Assembly: GCA_049999725.1 (NCBI GenBank) | Contig: JBNGIS010032481.1 | Location: 1 to 48,667 of the forward strand | Length of the DNA: 48,667 bases | Reading direction: 5' to 3' | Origin: Haplomitrium mnioides | Taxonomy: Eukaryota > Marchantiophyta > Haplomitriopsida > Calobryales | Shown here: positions 30,986 through 40,630 of the stretch, piece after piece | Layout: every line of letters starts with the position of its first letter | Position numbering within the stretch: position 1 is the first letter of the stretch | The notes under the pieces: model-generated | Told to the model about the DNA's origin: nothing | Database searches by the model: none | What the model saw: only the letters and a program-made list of their open reading frames with translations | Made by a program: the position numbers and the translations under genes

Positions 30986-31557
30986 TATAATGGTTGCTTA
31001 CTTTAGTAAGCAAAAACAAAAAACAGAAGCAACATATAGAGTCAACGATGTTTAGAAACCTACTACTAAGCTAGAGTATCAAAAAGTGATGGGTATTATA
31101 GAGAGAATAACACATAGCAAGAGAAGAGAAAGTCAACGAATTAAATTGAAAGAGAAAGTCTACAAAGACTAATTTAGAAGAGTATAAGTACATGTGGCAA
31201 GTGAAGGATTAAAGCAAATAGAAGGTTCTAAGATAAAGACATATAGGAAAAGGAAAACTAAAGAGAAATACAAGGTTTTAAAGACAATTGCACATTGTAG
31301 AAGTAGAATAAAAGTAAATGGTAGTCCAATCAATGGGAGAGTGAAAAGGGTGGTTTAATTTGAGGAGGATAGAAAAGGAACCAATGAGGTTCCTTCACTT
31401 ATATAAGCAAAATGCTTTCCACCTAGTATATAAAGAATGAAAAATGCATTGTTATGCATCTCCTACCTTGTGGGTTTTCTAAGTTCATTGGGCGCTACTC
31501 TTGTATTTGTTATGATTGTGCTAGCTTATGTGTGTAATATATGTGTGTAGTGTTACA
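30986..31557 (+). repeat. A3 5' LTR
   Basis: Starts TATAATGGTTGC (TG altered to TA, compare TGTAATGGTCGC on the minus-strand A4 5' LTR) and ends GTGTTACA. TATATAAA at 31427-31434 is a plausible core promoter directing transcription rightward into the element. It aligns throughout with 46586-47153. Confidence 0.88.
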
Positions 31558-31558
31558 A

Positions 31559-31570
31559 TGGTATTGGAGT
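31559..31570 (+). other. A3 primer-binding site
   Basis: TGGTATTGGAGT lies one base after the LTR and resembles the initiator-Met tRNA complement TGGTATCAGAGC. It is where minus-strand DNA synthesis would start. Confidence 0.7.
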
Positions 31571-31753
31571 TTGGTTGTCTTTAAAGAGTGTGGATTGCCT
31601 CTCTTTGGAGATGTACTAGAGACCTTTTGGAGTAGTGGAATCTCCACTTTTCATTAACTCAAAGAGAGTCAAGCTTTCAAGTTTTCATAAATAAAGGATA
31701 GGAGATATCCTATCATTTATAAACAAAGATAAGAAGTTTGACTTGATACTATG
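31571..31753 (+). other. A3 untranslated leader, part 1
   Basis: Non-coding and matches the minus-strand A4 leader (about 22450-22600), for example the agtgtggatt and ctagagacctttt segments. It is interrupted by B1 after CTATG (31749-31753) and continues at 36749. Confidence 0.7.
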
Positions 31754-32139
31754 TATAATAGTACAAGCATAAAGTTGTGTTATTTATAAGAAAATATAGG
31801 GGAGTGAACAAAGTCGTAGAGAATCACTTTTAGGGTTGAGATAAGATTACTTACCTTCAAAGTCACTTTTAGTAGAGAGTCACTCTTAGGGTTGAAATTA
31901 GAAGTGACTTGTAAGTGAAGAAAGAGGGATGACATTCTCTTCTCTTGTATAAATAGAAGGGCTTCTTAGCCCCATTACTCATTATGGAGTTCCTCTCAAT
32001 TAAGTTTGGCTCTTTGGTTGCTTGGCTTTGGATGGCACTCTTGACTTTAGTTTGCTTATTGACCTTGAGTTGTATAACTCTATTAGAGTTATCTTGAAGT
32101 TGTTACTTATTTGGAAGTTGGTCTTTGATTTCTTTTACA
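31754..32139 (+). repeat. B1 5' LTR
   Basis: Begins TATAATAGTAC (the TG end changed to TA, compare TGTAATAGTAC at 39563) and ends TTTTACA. TATAAATAG at 31948-31956 is a good core promoter position within the LTR. Confidence 0.9.
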
Positions 32140-32140
32140 T

Positions 32141-32152
32141 TGGTATAAGAGC
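32141..32152 (+). other. B1 primer-binding site
   Basis: TGGTATAAGAGC, one base after the LTR, has one mismatch to TGGTATCAGAGC, the initiator-Met tRNA complement used by many plant LTR elements. Confidence 0.8.
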
Positions 32153-32244
32153 AAGGTTCTTTTTGGTGGAATAGAGAATCAAGAAGCGATGATGCAAGTG
32201 ATGCAACAATAATTGAACATCTTTCTTACCATCTAGAAGTTCAA

Positions 32245-32994
32245 ATGCAAATGAGGATGATGGCACATTTTCAAGAAGAAGAAAGTCATGTGCAGTTTCC
32301 CAAACCAAAAGCATATGATAGGAAGATGGTTCTTGGCACATTTGAGAATTTCTTATTCGAATGCAAACAATATTTTGAGGCTACCAACATAAAAGAGAAT
32401 GGTCAAAGAATTCTATTTGCTACAAGTCAAATAGAAGGAGTGGCAAAAACTTGGTGGAGATATCAAATTGAGCAAGCTCAATTTGGAATGGTTGTTCCAA
32501 TTGCTTCTAGGCAAGAGTTCAAAGTGGTGACTCTAAGATTTAGGGTTTTGAATGCTCTAAAGGTGGCAAGAGATTGTTTAGTAGAATTGAAGCAACTTGG
32601 TATGGTAAAGAGCTATGTCATGCAATTTCAGAACGTCATTATGCAAATTCCTAATATGGGCGAGGGAGAAGCTTTAGATTGCTTTGTTCGAGGATTGAAG
32701 CCTTGCACTAGAATGGAAGTGACAATATATGAGCCCTCTCAACTAGAAGAAGCAATGCGCATGGCTGAACGACACGACTCATTGCTAGCAACTACCAAAG
32801 TTTGGCCACGACCACAACAAGCTTTACCAAATGTTTGTATGCCACCAAATGAGGATATACCTATGGAAATTGATTCAACACAAAGAGTGGTACTCATCGA
32901 TGTGGAGCATAAGCGTCTATGCCAAAGTAGAGGATGTTTTTATTGTCGACAACTTGGTCACTTGATTGCAATTTTCCCACGTCGACAAAGATGA
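32245..32994 (+). pseudogene. gag: B1 Gag (capsid and zinc knuckle)
   Basis: A 249-codon open frame, the longest family B gag in the window. Residues about 30-190 form the Retrotrans_gag capsid region (TWWRYQIEQAQF, then a segment around VMQFQNVI and LDCFVRGLKP). Near the C-terminus a zinc knuckle reads CX2CX4H, but the fourth ligand is Phe instead of Cys (CFYCRQLGH followed by LIAIF). A gag start upstream (ATG around 32190) is separated by stops, so the N-terminus is uncertain. The product would coat genomic RNA, but the damaged knuckle should impair this. Confidence 0.78.
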
Positions 32995-33139
32995 CCACTC
33001 ACTTTTGTTCAAACAACAATTGTTGAAGAAGAACATCATAGAAACGATCGACCTCAATAAAGATAGTTGAGAGGTTTAATGAAAGCTTGATTAGTTCCAA
33101 TGGAATGAAAATTTGGACACGAATTAGAAGCACATTGTT

Positions 33140-33490
33140 TCATATAAACAGTATGGTTGATGAACATTCTTGTAGAATGTTGGTAGATTATGGAAGTTCT
33201 AAGAATTTAATGTCATTATACTTTGCAAAAAAATCAAAGCTAAAGCTTCGTCTATGAAGGAAACTTTTGTGACTATAGCTGATGGCCAAAAACATGATGT
33301 GTTCCACTCGCACAAGCCATTTCTTCTAAGAATTGGCAAAAAGTATGAGGAATCTTTGGATTTTGTTATTACACTCGTAGATTATGACAATATTTGGGCT
33401 TGCTTTGCTTTGACAATCAATTCGCTCAAGTTGATTGGGCGAAACAACAATATTAAGTTACTTTCCAAGGAAAGAAATTTCTTTTGAGGC
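33140..33490 (+). pseudogene. pro: B1 protease region
   Basis: CRMLVDYGSSKN near 33172-33208 marks the aspartic-protease active site. The residue between Asp and Gly is Tyr, where B3 has Cys, a G-to-A change. The C-terminal part is in the open piece 33254-33487. The frames are not continuous with gag or RT. Confidence 0.6.
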
Positions 33491-33599
33491 ATCCAACACC
33501 ATTGGTGAAGAAGCCTGAATCAGTTCAACATTATGTTTTGATGGAGAAACAGTTGTTTATCTTTGTTGTATAGATCAAGCCTATTGTGGACTTGAATAA

Positions 33600-34920
33600 G
33601 AAGAGAGGGAAATCTGCACAGACCTCATGATTGATAATATTTTGTAGAAGTTTTCAAATGAGTTTTTGGATGATTTTCCAAAAGGATTACTTAATGAGTG
33701 TGGAATGTCCTTTCGGATTGAGTTGATATCAAGAAATACTCCATATAGTCGACCTATATATAGGTTATTGCCACAAGAGTTGGAAGAGCTTCGCAAGACC
33801 TTGACGGATCTTCTTGAGAAGGATTTCATTTAACATAGTACTTCGCATTGGAGAGCACCGGTATTCTTTTCACCAAAGAAAGATGGTGGATTTTGTCTTT
33901 GTACTAATTATCGTGGTTTGAACAAGCAAATTGTAAAGAATACCTATCCCTTTCCATGTATTGATGATCTATTAGATCAATTGAGTGGTGCACGGTTCTT
34001 TTCCAAGTTGGATCTTCAAAGTGGTTATTGGCACATTTTTATCAAGCCAAGTGATGTGTCGAAGACAACTTTTTGCATGAGGTATGGATATTTTAAGTGG
34101 AAGGTTCTAACATCTCCAGCCATATTCATGGATCAAATGCATCAAACTTTTGATGGGTTATTAGATTAGTTGGTTTTGGTATTCTTGCATGACATTCTTA
34201 TTTTTAGCAAAACCGAAGATGAGCATCGCAATCATCTGAAGGAAGTTTTGCAAATACTACGTATTTGGAAGTTTTATTACAAGATATCCAAGTGTGAATT
34301 TTGGAAGCAAGAGGTTGCTTACTTAGGGCACAAGGTGTCATGGATGGTATAAAGATGGAAGAAGAGAAAATCAAGGCTATTATAGAGTGGCCAACACCAA
34401 AGAAGCTAAAGAACATTAGAGCCTTCAATGGATTGGTAGGCTTCCATCAACGATTAATCTATTATTATGTACATTTTGCTTCACCACTTACAGATTTGCT
34501 GGGCAAAGAGGTCAAGTTTCAATGGACCATCAGAAGGTAAGTGGCATTTCAACAACTCAAAGATGCAGTCTCTTCTTGTCCTATTCTACAACCATGTGAT
34601 CCAAATGCATGTTGTATAGTTGATTTTGATGCATTTAATTTTCCTATTGGAGCAATTTTGTAGCAAGAATTTGAGGATAGACTTTGTCCAATTACCTTCA
34701 TGTCATGTCGATTAAATGTGGCAGAGAGAAATTACTCTACAAGGGATTGAGAACAATCGGCAATGGTTTATGCTACCAAAGCATGGAGACACTATCTTTT
34801 GGGAAGACCTGTGCTCATGCGCATAGATCACAAGCCATTGCTACAAACAATCTATTCGGAAAAGATGACAAGTCGTCATCATCAATGGGAGGATCGAGGA
34901 TCATCGAGTAAATACAATAG
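33600..34920 (+). pseudogene. pol: B1 reverse transcriptase and RNase H, catalytic Asp lost
   Basis: RT pieces 33918-34169 and 34170-34352 are separated only by one stop. They include FSKLDLQSGYW and FMDQMHQTFDGLLD, then FLHDI, where the first Asp of the catalytic pair is His (codon 34188-34190). KCEFWKQEV and YLGHK follow. RNase H from about 34540 to 34920 contains IVDFDAF and an HKPLLQ segment, with stops. The Asp-to-His change alone should abolish polymerase activity. Confidence 0.8.
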
Positions 34921-35189
34921 AGGTGAGTAACATTAATATATTGCATTTGGATGAGGTAGCAAGTGGGAGTTCTTGCCTGAAGCTACAAGAAGATGCTTTT
35001 TTTAGTCTTGTTTGGGCATGATTGGTCATCAATGATAGTGAGGATTATTCTTTTTCCATTCGAGATGGTATTTTATATCGAGCCTATCAAATACATGTTC
35101 CATAAGATTATACGTTTCGAATGGCTGGTATACAAGAAGCACAGAACATTCCTATCTCAAGGCATCTAGGAGTAGATAAAACTACATAG

Positions 35190-35817
35190 TTGCCTCAACG
35201 CACTTGGTGGTGGCCTAACTTGGCTCGAGATGTTTGTGGTTACCAATTCCTACTACTCGTTGCGAACATGTAACTTTGGATCTTGTCACTTCACTTCCAA
35301 CTGCGCCTCATGGGTTTATTGTTATTGTGGTGTTTGTGAACAAGCTCAACAAGCAGATTCATTTAGCACTAACAGTGGATACAATAGATGCTCCACAATT
35401 GGCAAAAATTTACTTTGATATTGTCTTCCGTCATCATGGAATGCTCAAGGTGTTAGTATCTCATAGGGATTCGCGTTTCATTGGAAAGTTGTGGCAAGAA
35501 TTGTTCAAACTTTTAGCACCAAACTTTGTATGTCTAGTGCCTATAATCCTTAAATAGATGGGTAAACGGAGTGCGCTAATCGCACTATGGAGTATATGCT
35601 TAGCGCATTCATCAATGTTCATCATATCGATTGGGATAGTTTTTCACCGGCTCTGGAGTTCGCCTACAACAACTCCAAACAAGCAAATACTATGCTTTCT
35701 CTTTTCTTTCTTGATTTGAGTCAATATCCTCTTGTTCTCAATGGTTTGCTTTCTCATTCTTCGTCCAATGTTCCAAGTATTTCTACCTTTTTGTCTCGTT
35801 TATCTTCTTCCTTGTAA
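35190..35817 (+). pseudogene. int: B1 integrase, zinc finger deleted and core mutated
   Basis: TWWWPNLARDV is followed at about 35240 directly by the core. About 90 bp that in B2 contain the zinc-finger CC pair are missing. The open piece 35234-35557 has the first catalytic Asp (HVTLDLV) but SHRDSRF where the family has SDRD, so the second Asp is His. The Glu remains in a stop-interrupted TECANRTM block near 35570. The piece 35587-35817 continues the core end. Confidence 0.78.
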
Positions 35818-35913
35818 GATGCTTGCAACCATTCTACTGTTTTTCAAAATTGGAAAAAATGATATGCCAATAGCCATCGTTGTGAATGCTCTTATGTTTT
35901 AGGTGACCAAGTT

Positions 35914-36357
35914 ATGTTTTCTAGTCATGATCTCCTATTGTCTTTAGATACTCAAGTTCATAAGTTATCTCATGTTTGGATTGGTACTTTCTTTATTTCT
36001 GAGGTTATTTTTCCTATTGCTAATAAACTTGCTCTTCCTCTTTATATGAAGATTCATCATGTGTTTCATGTCTCTAAACTTAAGCATTTTGTTCCAAGTC
36101 TATCTTGTTTTCCAAATCGTGCTCAACTTCCTCCTCCGGCTATTGTTCTTGATGATCACAAAGAACTTGAAGTGGATCGTATTTTGGCAAAAAGAGTTAT
36201 CAAGCAAGGGCGACATCTACAAGCTCAATGCAAGATTTTGTGGAAAGGCTATCCACTTCACGATGCTACTTCAGAACCTTCTTTAAATCTTGAGAATGAT
36301 CAAGAGACTATTCAAATATTTGAAAGTTTCGGCAATGACGGAGACGTCATCGATTAG
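35914..36357 (+). pseudogene. int: B1 integrase C-terminus with chromodomain
   Basis: A 147-codon open frame. IHHVFHVSKLKHF (residues about 48-60) is a conserved integrase C-terminal marker. The chromodomain follows: ELEVDRILAKR, KILWKGYP and ATSEP. The second conserved Trp (WEP) is Ser here. The stop lies only a few bases before the 3' LTR, as is typical of compact chromoviruses. Confidence 0.82.
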
Positions 36358-36358
36358 A

Positions 36359-36743
36359 AGCAATAGTACAAGCATAAGGTTGTGCTATTTACAAGAAAAT
36401 ATAGAGGAGTGAAAGAAGTGGTAGAGAATCACTTTTAGAGTTGAGATAAGATTACTTGACTTCAAAGTCACTTTTGGTAGAGAGTCACTCTTAGGGTTGA
36501 AATTAGAAGTGACTTATAAGCGAAGAAAGAGGGATGACACCCTCTTCTCTTGTATAAATAGAAGCGCTTCTTAGCCTCGTTTCTCATTCTGAAGTTCCTC
36601 TCAATTCGGTTTGGCTCTTTGGTTGCTTGCCTTTGGATAGCACTCTTGGCTTTGGTTTGCACATTGGCATTGAGTTGTATAGCTCTATTAGAGTTATCTT
36701 GAAGTGTTACTTATTTGGAAGTCGGTCTTTGATTTCTTTTACA
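36359..36743 (+). repeat. B1 3' LTR
   Basis: Starts AGCAATAGTAC (aligned to TGTAATAGTAC) and ends TTTTACA. TATAAATAG is at 36553-36561. It aligns end to end with the 5' LTR. Confidence 0.9.
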
Positions 36744-37213
36744 CTATGATAACTAGTGGATAAATGAGCATTTGTACCTCTTATAACTTCTCTTTTGAAT
36801 CCTTTTAATATTTGTGTGTTAAACTTTGACAAACATTTATTTCGTCAAATTTTAGTGCATAATTTTGGAGAAAATTTTATGGTTTTTTGTAGTGGAATCA
36901 AGAAAGCCTATCATCTTACATGTAGTGAATTATGGTGTTACATGGGAGTTTTTTCTATTTGTGTTTGATGGTAGATAGAAAATGGATTTGAACCAAGATC
37001 TTTTAGAATAGTTCAACCGTAAGTGTTATATTTCTATCCGAGTAACGTCCAAACAAATGCAGCGAGATTTTCTTGTTCGTAAGTTTGGAGAGAGGTTTTA
37101 TGATTTGATGTTAGCAACAACTAAACTTTTCATTTTGACTATTCTACATAATTAGAATGTGTATATACTTGTCTTTGTATAAGTTAGTAGTAGCTAAGTT
37201 GTGATAGAAAACC
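36744..37213 (+). other. A3 untranslated leader, part 2
   Basis: Begins with the right copy of the B1 target duplication (CTATG, 36744-36748) and continues the A3 leader to the gag ATG. The part from 37066 matches the A1 leader at 1043-1240. No coding sequence is evident. Confidence 0.7.
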
Positions 37214-37272
37214 ATGGAGTCAAACTCCACTTGGATGATAGCAAAGTTAGAAGAGCTTCAAGGAGCTACTAT
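37214..37272 (+). pseudogene. gag: A3 gag, first 20 codons, cut by copia
   Basis: The ATG at 37214 opens MESNSTWMIAKLEELQGA, which aligns with the gag start of A1 and A2. Copia interrupts it after ACTAT (37268-37272), and the gene resumes at 43699. This copy shows an ATG upstream of the one usable in A1 and A2, suggesting that the family start is here. Confidence 0.75.
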
Positions 37273-37511
37273 TATTAAATTATTGAGCTCTCATAGACTG
37301 CCAAGCTGAGTTGGCAGCCCCTTTAGTTTACTTAGGGTTAGTCTTTTACCTAGAGTAGATTGGAGTTGCGAGAGAGCACTCCTCTCCTTTATATAAATTG
37401 CACCATTTTGTGCTGGCATGATATATTTCATGTTCATATGATATATTGCATTTCTTCCATCAGCTGGTTGTATATGAGTTCATGTTTGATGTGCAGTGGA
37501 TATTTTTGACA
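37273..37511 (+). repeat. Copia 5' LTR
   Basis: 239 bp, starting TATTAAATTATTGAGC and ending TTTTGACA. TATATAAAT at 37390-37398 is the likely core promoter. It is about 25 bp longer than the 3' LTR because of small indels around 37370-37440. Confidence 0.88.
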
Positions 37512-37523
37512 TGCTATCAAAGT
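37512..37523 (+). other. Copia primer-binding site
   Basis: TGCTATCAAAGT directly follows the LTR and has three mismatches to TGGTATCAGAGC, the initiator-Met complement. Confidence 0.65.
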
Positions 37524-38967
37524 AGGTTCAAGAGCAAGTGAAACACTACGGGGCACAAAAATTTCAGAAGAGGAAAAAAAAAATAGAACTCTATCGTACT
37601 TGTTGGCAGAGTGCCAAATAGTTGGCACAACATGAAATTGGCAGTGTAGAAGAAATTGCTTACAGAAGAGATCGTTGGTGTTTGCTACATAAGAATTGTT
37701 GGCTGTAGAATAAAAACAACAAAATTGAAAGTGTTGTCGATTCCAAACGTGCCAAAGAAGAAATCACAAAAAGAATGTCCACTTGAAATTAGAGTTTCCA
37801 ACAACTTAAAGAAGGCAGCAACAACATTCGTGGAAGAAACACCTCGAAGAAGAATCAATGCAGGTTCGAGGTAGAGATCTACAAAATTTTTGCTAGTTTG
37901 CAATCACAGTTGGGTCGCTCAAAGGAAACAATTTGACAAGAAGTCAAATCAAGTGAATTGAAGCAGAACTCGTGAAGTTCTACTCCTATTCGTAGTTTGC
38001 TGAAAAGAAAAACGAACCAATAGGAAAAAAGACATCAAAGTAGAGTTTGTGAAGCAAGAGTTTTGGAGCAAGGTTGCCCAACAATTTTAATTTGAGGGCA
38101 ACTCGAATCAAGACATTTGGAGAAGAAACAAGAAAGTTATGCTCATCAATTTGATTTGTGGTTACAACAACAAACAAGTCGAAGGAGATTTTTGTTGAAG
38201 ACAAAATTGTAGAAGGACAATAAAGGAAGTGTCGCCAAACAAATTTGATTCGAGAGCAACTCGAATCAATTGATTTGAAGTAGATTTTGAAAAGATCTCC
38301 TCATCGAAAGAAATGTTGTTGAAGAAAATCGAGTCAGTAGGAAAAATGTGGGAGGAGGCTTTGTTCATAAGCTAAGGCGATTCGAAGGAGTTTGCAGGAC
38401 ATGCAGAAATTGTTTGCAGGACAAGAAGAAATCAAAGGAGGATGCAGCTTGTAAGTCAGGAAGAAATCAACGGAGGTTGTTGATGAGGAAGAAATCGATG
38501 GTGAAGAAAAAATCATTCGATGGTATAGAAGAATCGAAGGAAAAAGGGAAAGAAATCAAGTAGAGGAACATTCAAAGAAGGATGAGGCAGAGTCAAAGTA
38601 GACATCAAGGGAGTTTGGTTGTTGAATTGATGTTGTAGAAATCATTGAAGAGCTAGGTAAAACACTTCGTGTGAAGAGCAGATTGCAGGTAGAAAGCTAC
38701 ATTTCATCAACAAGTATTAGTTCATCAAGAAGCCAACAGAGAAGGTTCGTGTTTGTTTCAACTGCTATTACATAAGAACTGAAGTTCTTCACACATAAAT
38801 CCAACACCAACATAGAGATTCACAAAGAACTTGTCTAGTTCACATAAAACCTGTTTATTAACCTAGCAAATACCTTGATTCTTTTGAAACCTGAATACAC
38901 ACTACAATTCCTTTAAGCCAACAGGGAAGCAATCTGATTACCAAAAAGTTTGAATCAAAGTTTTAAG
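37524..38967 (+). other. Copia leader, purine-rich with internal duplication
   Basis: A 1.44-kb stretch between primer-binding site and gag, much longer than most copia leaders. The strand is A- and G-rich with recurring gaagaaatc words. A diverged direct repeat with a 158-bp offset shares caactcgaatcaa (38098-38110 and 38256-38268). Open frames such as 37656-37874 look like by-products of composition. Confidence 0.55.
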
Positions 38968-39557
38968 ATGGCAGACGTGATCTCTCAGATAGTCAGTGAG
39001 AAACTGGCAGAAAACAATTATAATTTTTGGTCAGCCAGAATGACAAACTTCATAAAAGGGAGGGGGTACTGAGACTTCATCATAGGAGATGAAGTTGAAC
39101 CAGTCTTAGGCCCATCCTCATCCAATGAGGAGATACAGACCTTGAAGACACATATAGAGAAGGTCTATAAGATGTTGTATTGGCTAGCCATCAATATTGA
39201 TGACAAGATGATGGGTTATGTGTCAGCAGTTAAGACACCCAAAGAGGTATCAGATATCTTGAAGGAGAAATATGCCATCATGTCACATGCAACCTAATTG
39301 ACATTGCAGATGAAATTCTTTAATCTACAAAAGGAGAAAATGAATGTAAATGCTTTTGCCTTGAAGATCAAATCACTAGCTAAGTAGCTAGCAAATTTCG
39401 GAGAAGAAGTGAAGGAGAGTGCCATGTTGGTAGTTTGCTTGAATAGTTTAGGCAAACAGTATAAATAGTTCAAAACGTCAATGAGGACGAGAGAAGGAAC
39501 CACATTCTTCTCACACTTGATTGCCATGCTAGTGGTAGAAGAACTTGACATTGGAGG

Positions 39558-39562
39558 AGGTG
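39558..39562 (+). repeat. Target-site duplication of nested solo LTR (left)
   Basis: AGGTG immediately left of the LTR is repeated exactly at 39953-39957 on its right. Confidence 0.85.
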
Positions 39563-39952
39563 TGTAATAGTACAAACATAAGGTTGTGCTATTCATAAGA
39601 AAATAAAGAGGAGTGAAGGAAAAATGTAGAGAGTCACTTTTAGAGTTGAGATAAGATTACTTGCCTTCGAAGTCACTTTTAGTAGAGAGTCACTTTAAAG
39701 GTTGAAATTAGAAGTGACTTGTAAGTGAAAAAAGAGGGATGACACCCTCTTCTCTTGTATGAATAGAAGGGCTTCTTAGCCCCACTCTTCAATCTGGAGT
39801 TCCTCTTGAATCACTTGGGTTCTTTGGTTGCTTGGCTTTTGCTTGCACTCTTGGTCTTAGGTTGGGCATTGAGTTGCCTTTGGTTGAAGAACTATATTAG
39901 AGTTCACTATGAGTTCTTACTCATTTGGATTTGATCATTGAGTTCTCTTACA
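39563..39952 (+). repeat. Solo LTR of family B inside copia gag
   Basis: 390 bp, TGTAATAGTAC to TCTCTTACA, the best-preserved family B LTR ends in the window. It is flanked by the perfect duplication AGGTG. Only LTR sequence is present, so a family B element inserted here and was then removed by LTR-LTR recombination. The TATA element is altered to TATGAATAG (39758-39766). Confidence 0.92.
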
Positions 39953-40216
39953 AGGTGCTTCAAGTAGTCAAGAACAAGCATTCTACTCTAACATGAGTAA
40001 ATGACAATGAGGTAGAAGCTATGGTAGGAGTAATGTTGGCAGAGGTTGTTCAAACAACAATGAACAAAATTAGCATCGCGAATGAAGCCAGTTTGGTGTT
40101 GAGGCCAGCTCAGAGGCAAGGGGAGTAACAGAGGTTGTGGAAGCCAACCACAACATTCAACGAGAGATTGCTATTATTGTGGTGAGCTAGGTCATATCGA
40201 CATAAGAAACAACAGA

Positions 40217-40567
40217 GTGCAATGGAACTATGCAAGTTCCAGCAAGGCAAACAATGAGATATTGTTTGTTATGCAGCATGTGTACTTATCTATAGTGTGT
40301 GAGAAGCAAAAAAATGATGGAGATAAGTGGTTTGTCGACTACACATGTTCTAATCACATGATAGGTTATGGAGAGTGGCTTAAGAAAACCAAAAATTTGA
40401 GTATACCTTGTCATGTAGAGATTGGTGATTCTACTATGCATATTATCCATCAGGTTGGTAGTATACCAATAATATTGGAGAATGGAAAAACAAAAGGCCT
40501 ATCTGATGTGATGTATGTGTCAATGATTCAGAAAATTCTAATTTCAGTTGGACAGTGTGTAGAGTAG
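40217..40567 (+). pseudogene. pro: Copia protease region
   Basis: This open frame follows the zinc knuckle. WFVDYTCSNHM occupies the place of the copia protease active site, normally W-x-x-D-S/T-G-C/A. The triplet here is DYT, so the Gly is lost. The downstream GLSDVMYVSMIQKILISVGQ is the typical end of the domain. Confidence 0.7.
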
Positions 40568-40630
40568 AATATGCAAGTCAAGTTTAACTCTGCTGGAGTG
40601 TTTGTTGAGGATTGGTGAAACAATGGTAAT

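Larger units (their letters stand above)
31754..36743 (+). mobile_element. Complete family B chromovirus B1, inserted in A3 leader
   Basis: 4.99 kb with two LTRs of about 385 bp and a perfect 5-bp target duplication CTATG on each side (31749-31753 and 36744-36748). Inside are a primer-binding site, gag, protease, RT/RNase H, integrase and a chromodomain, in Ty3/gypsy order. By eye the LTRs differ at roughly one position in ten, so it is not recent. Gag is largely open, but RT and integrase each have an Asp-to-His change at a catalytic position, and the integrase zinc finger has a deletion. Confidence 0.93.
38968..40205 (+). pseudogene. gag: Copia gag, stops by transition, split by a solo LTR
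   Basis: From the ATG at 38968 (MADVISQIVSEKL) a single frame runs to 39562 with only four stops: TGA at 39070, TAA at 39295, TAG at 39385 and TAG at 39466. Each is explained by one C-to-T or G-to-A change from a Trp or Gln codon. The solo LTR 39563-39952 interrupts it. Beyond the LTR the frame resumes, has further stops, and shifts before the zinc knuckle (CYYCGELGH at about 40168-40195), whose fourth Cys is missing. The UBN2-like capsid region is recognisable by WSARMTNFI and the SLGKQYK region. Confidence 0.78.

Noticed and set aside
37685-37903. Minus-strand open frames in the copia leader (also 37986-38204 and 38162-38368)
   Set aside because: They arise from the purine-rich composition and an internal direct repeat of the leader. 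They share a short segment only because of the 158-bp-offset duplication.
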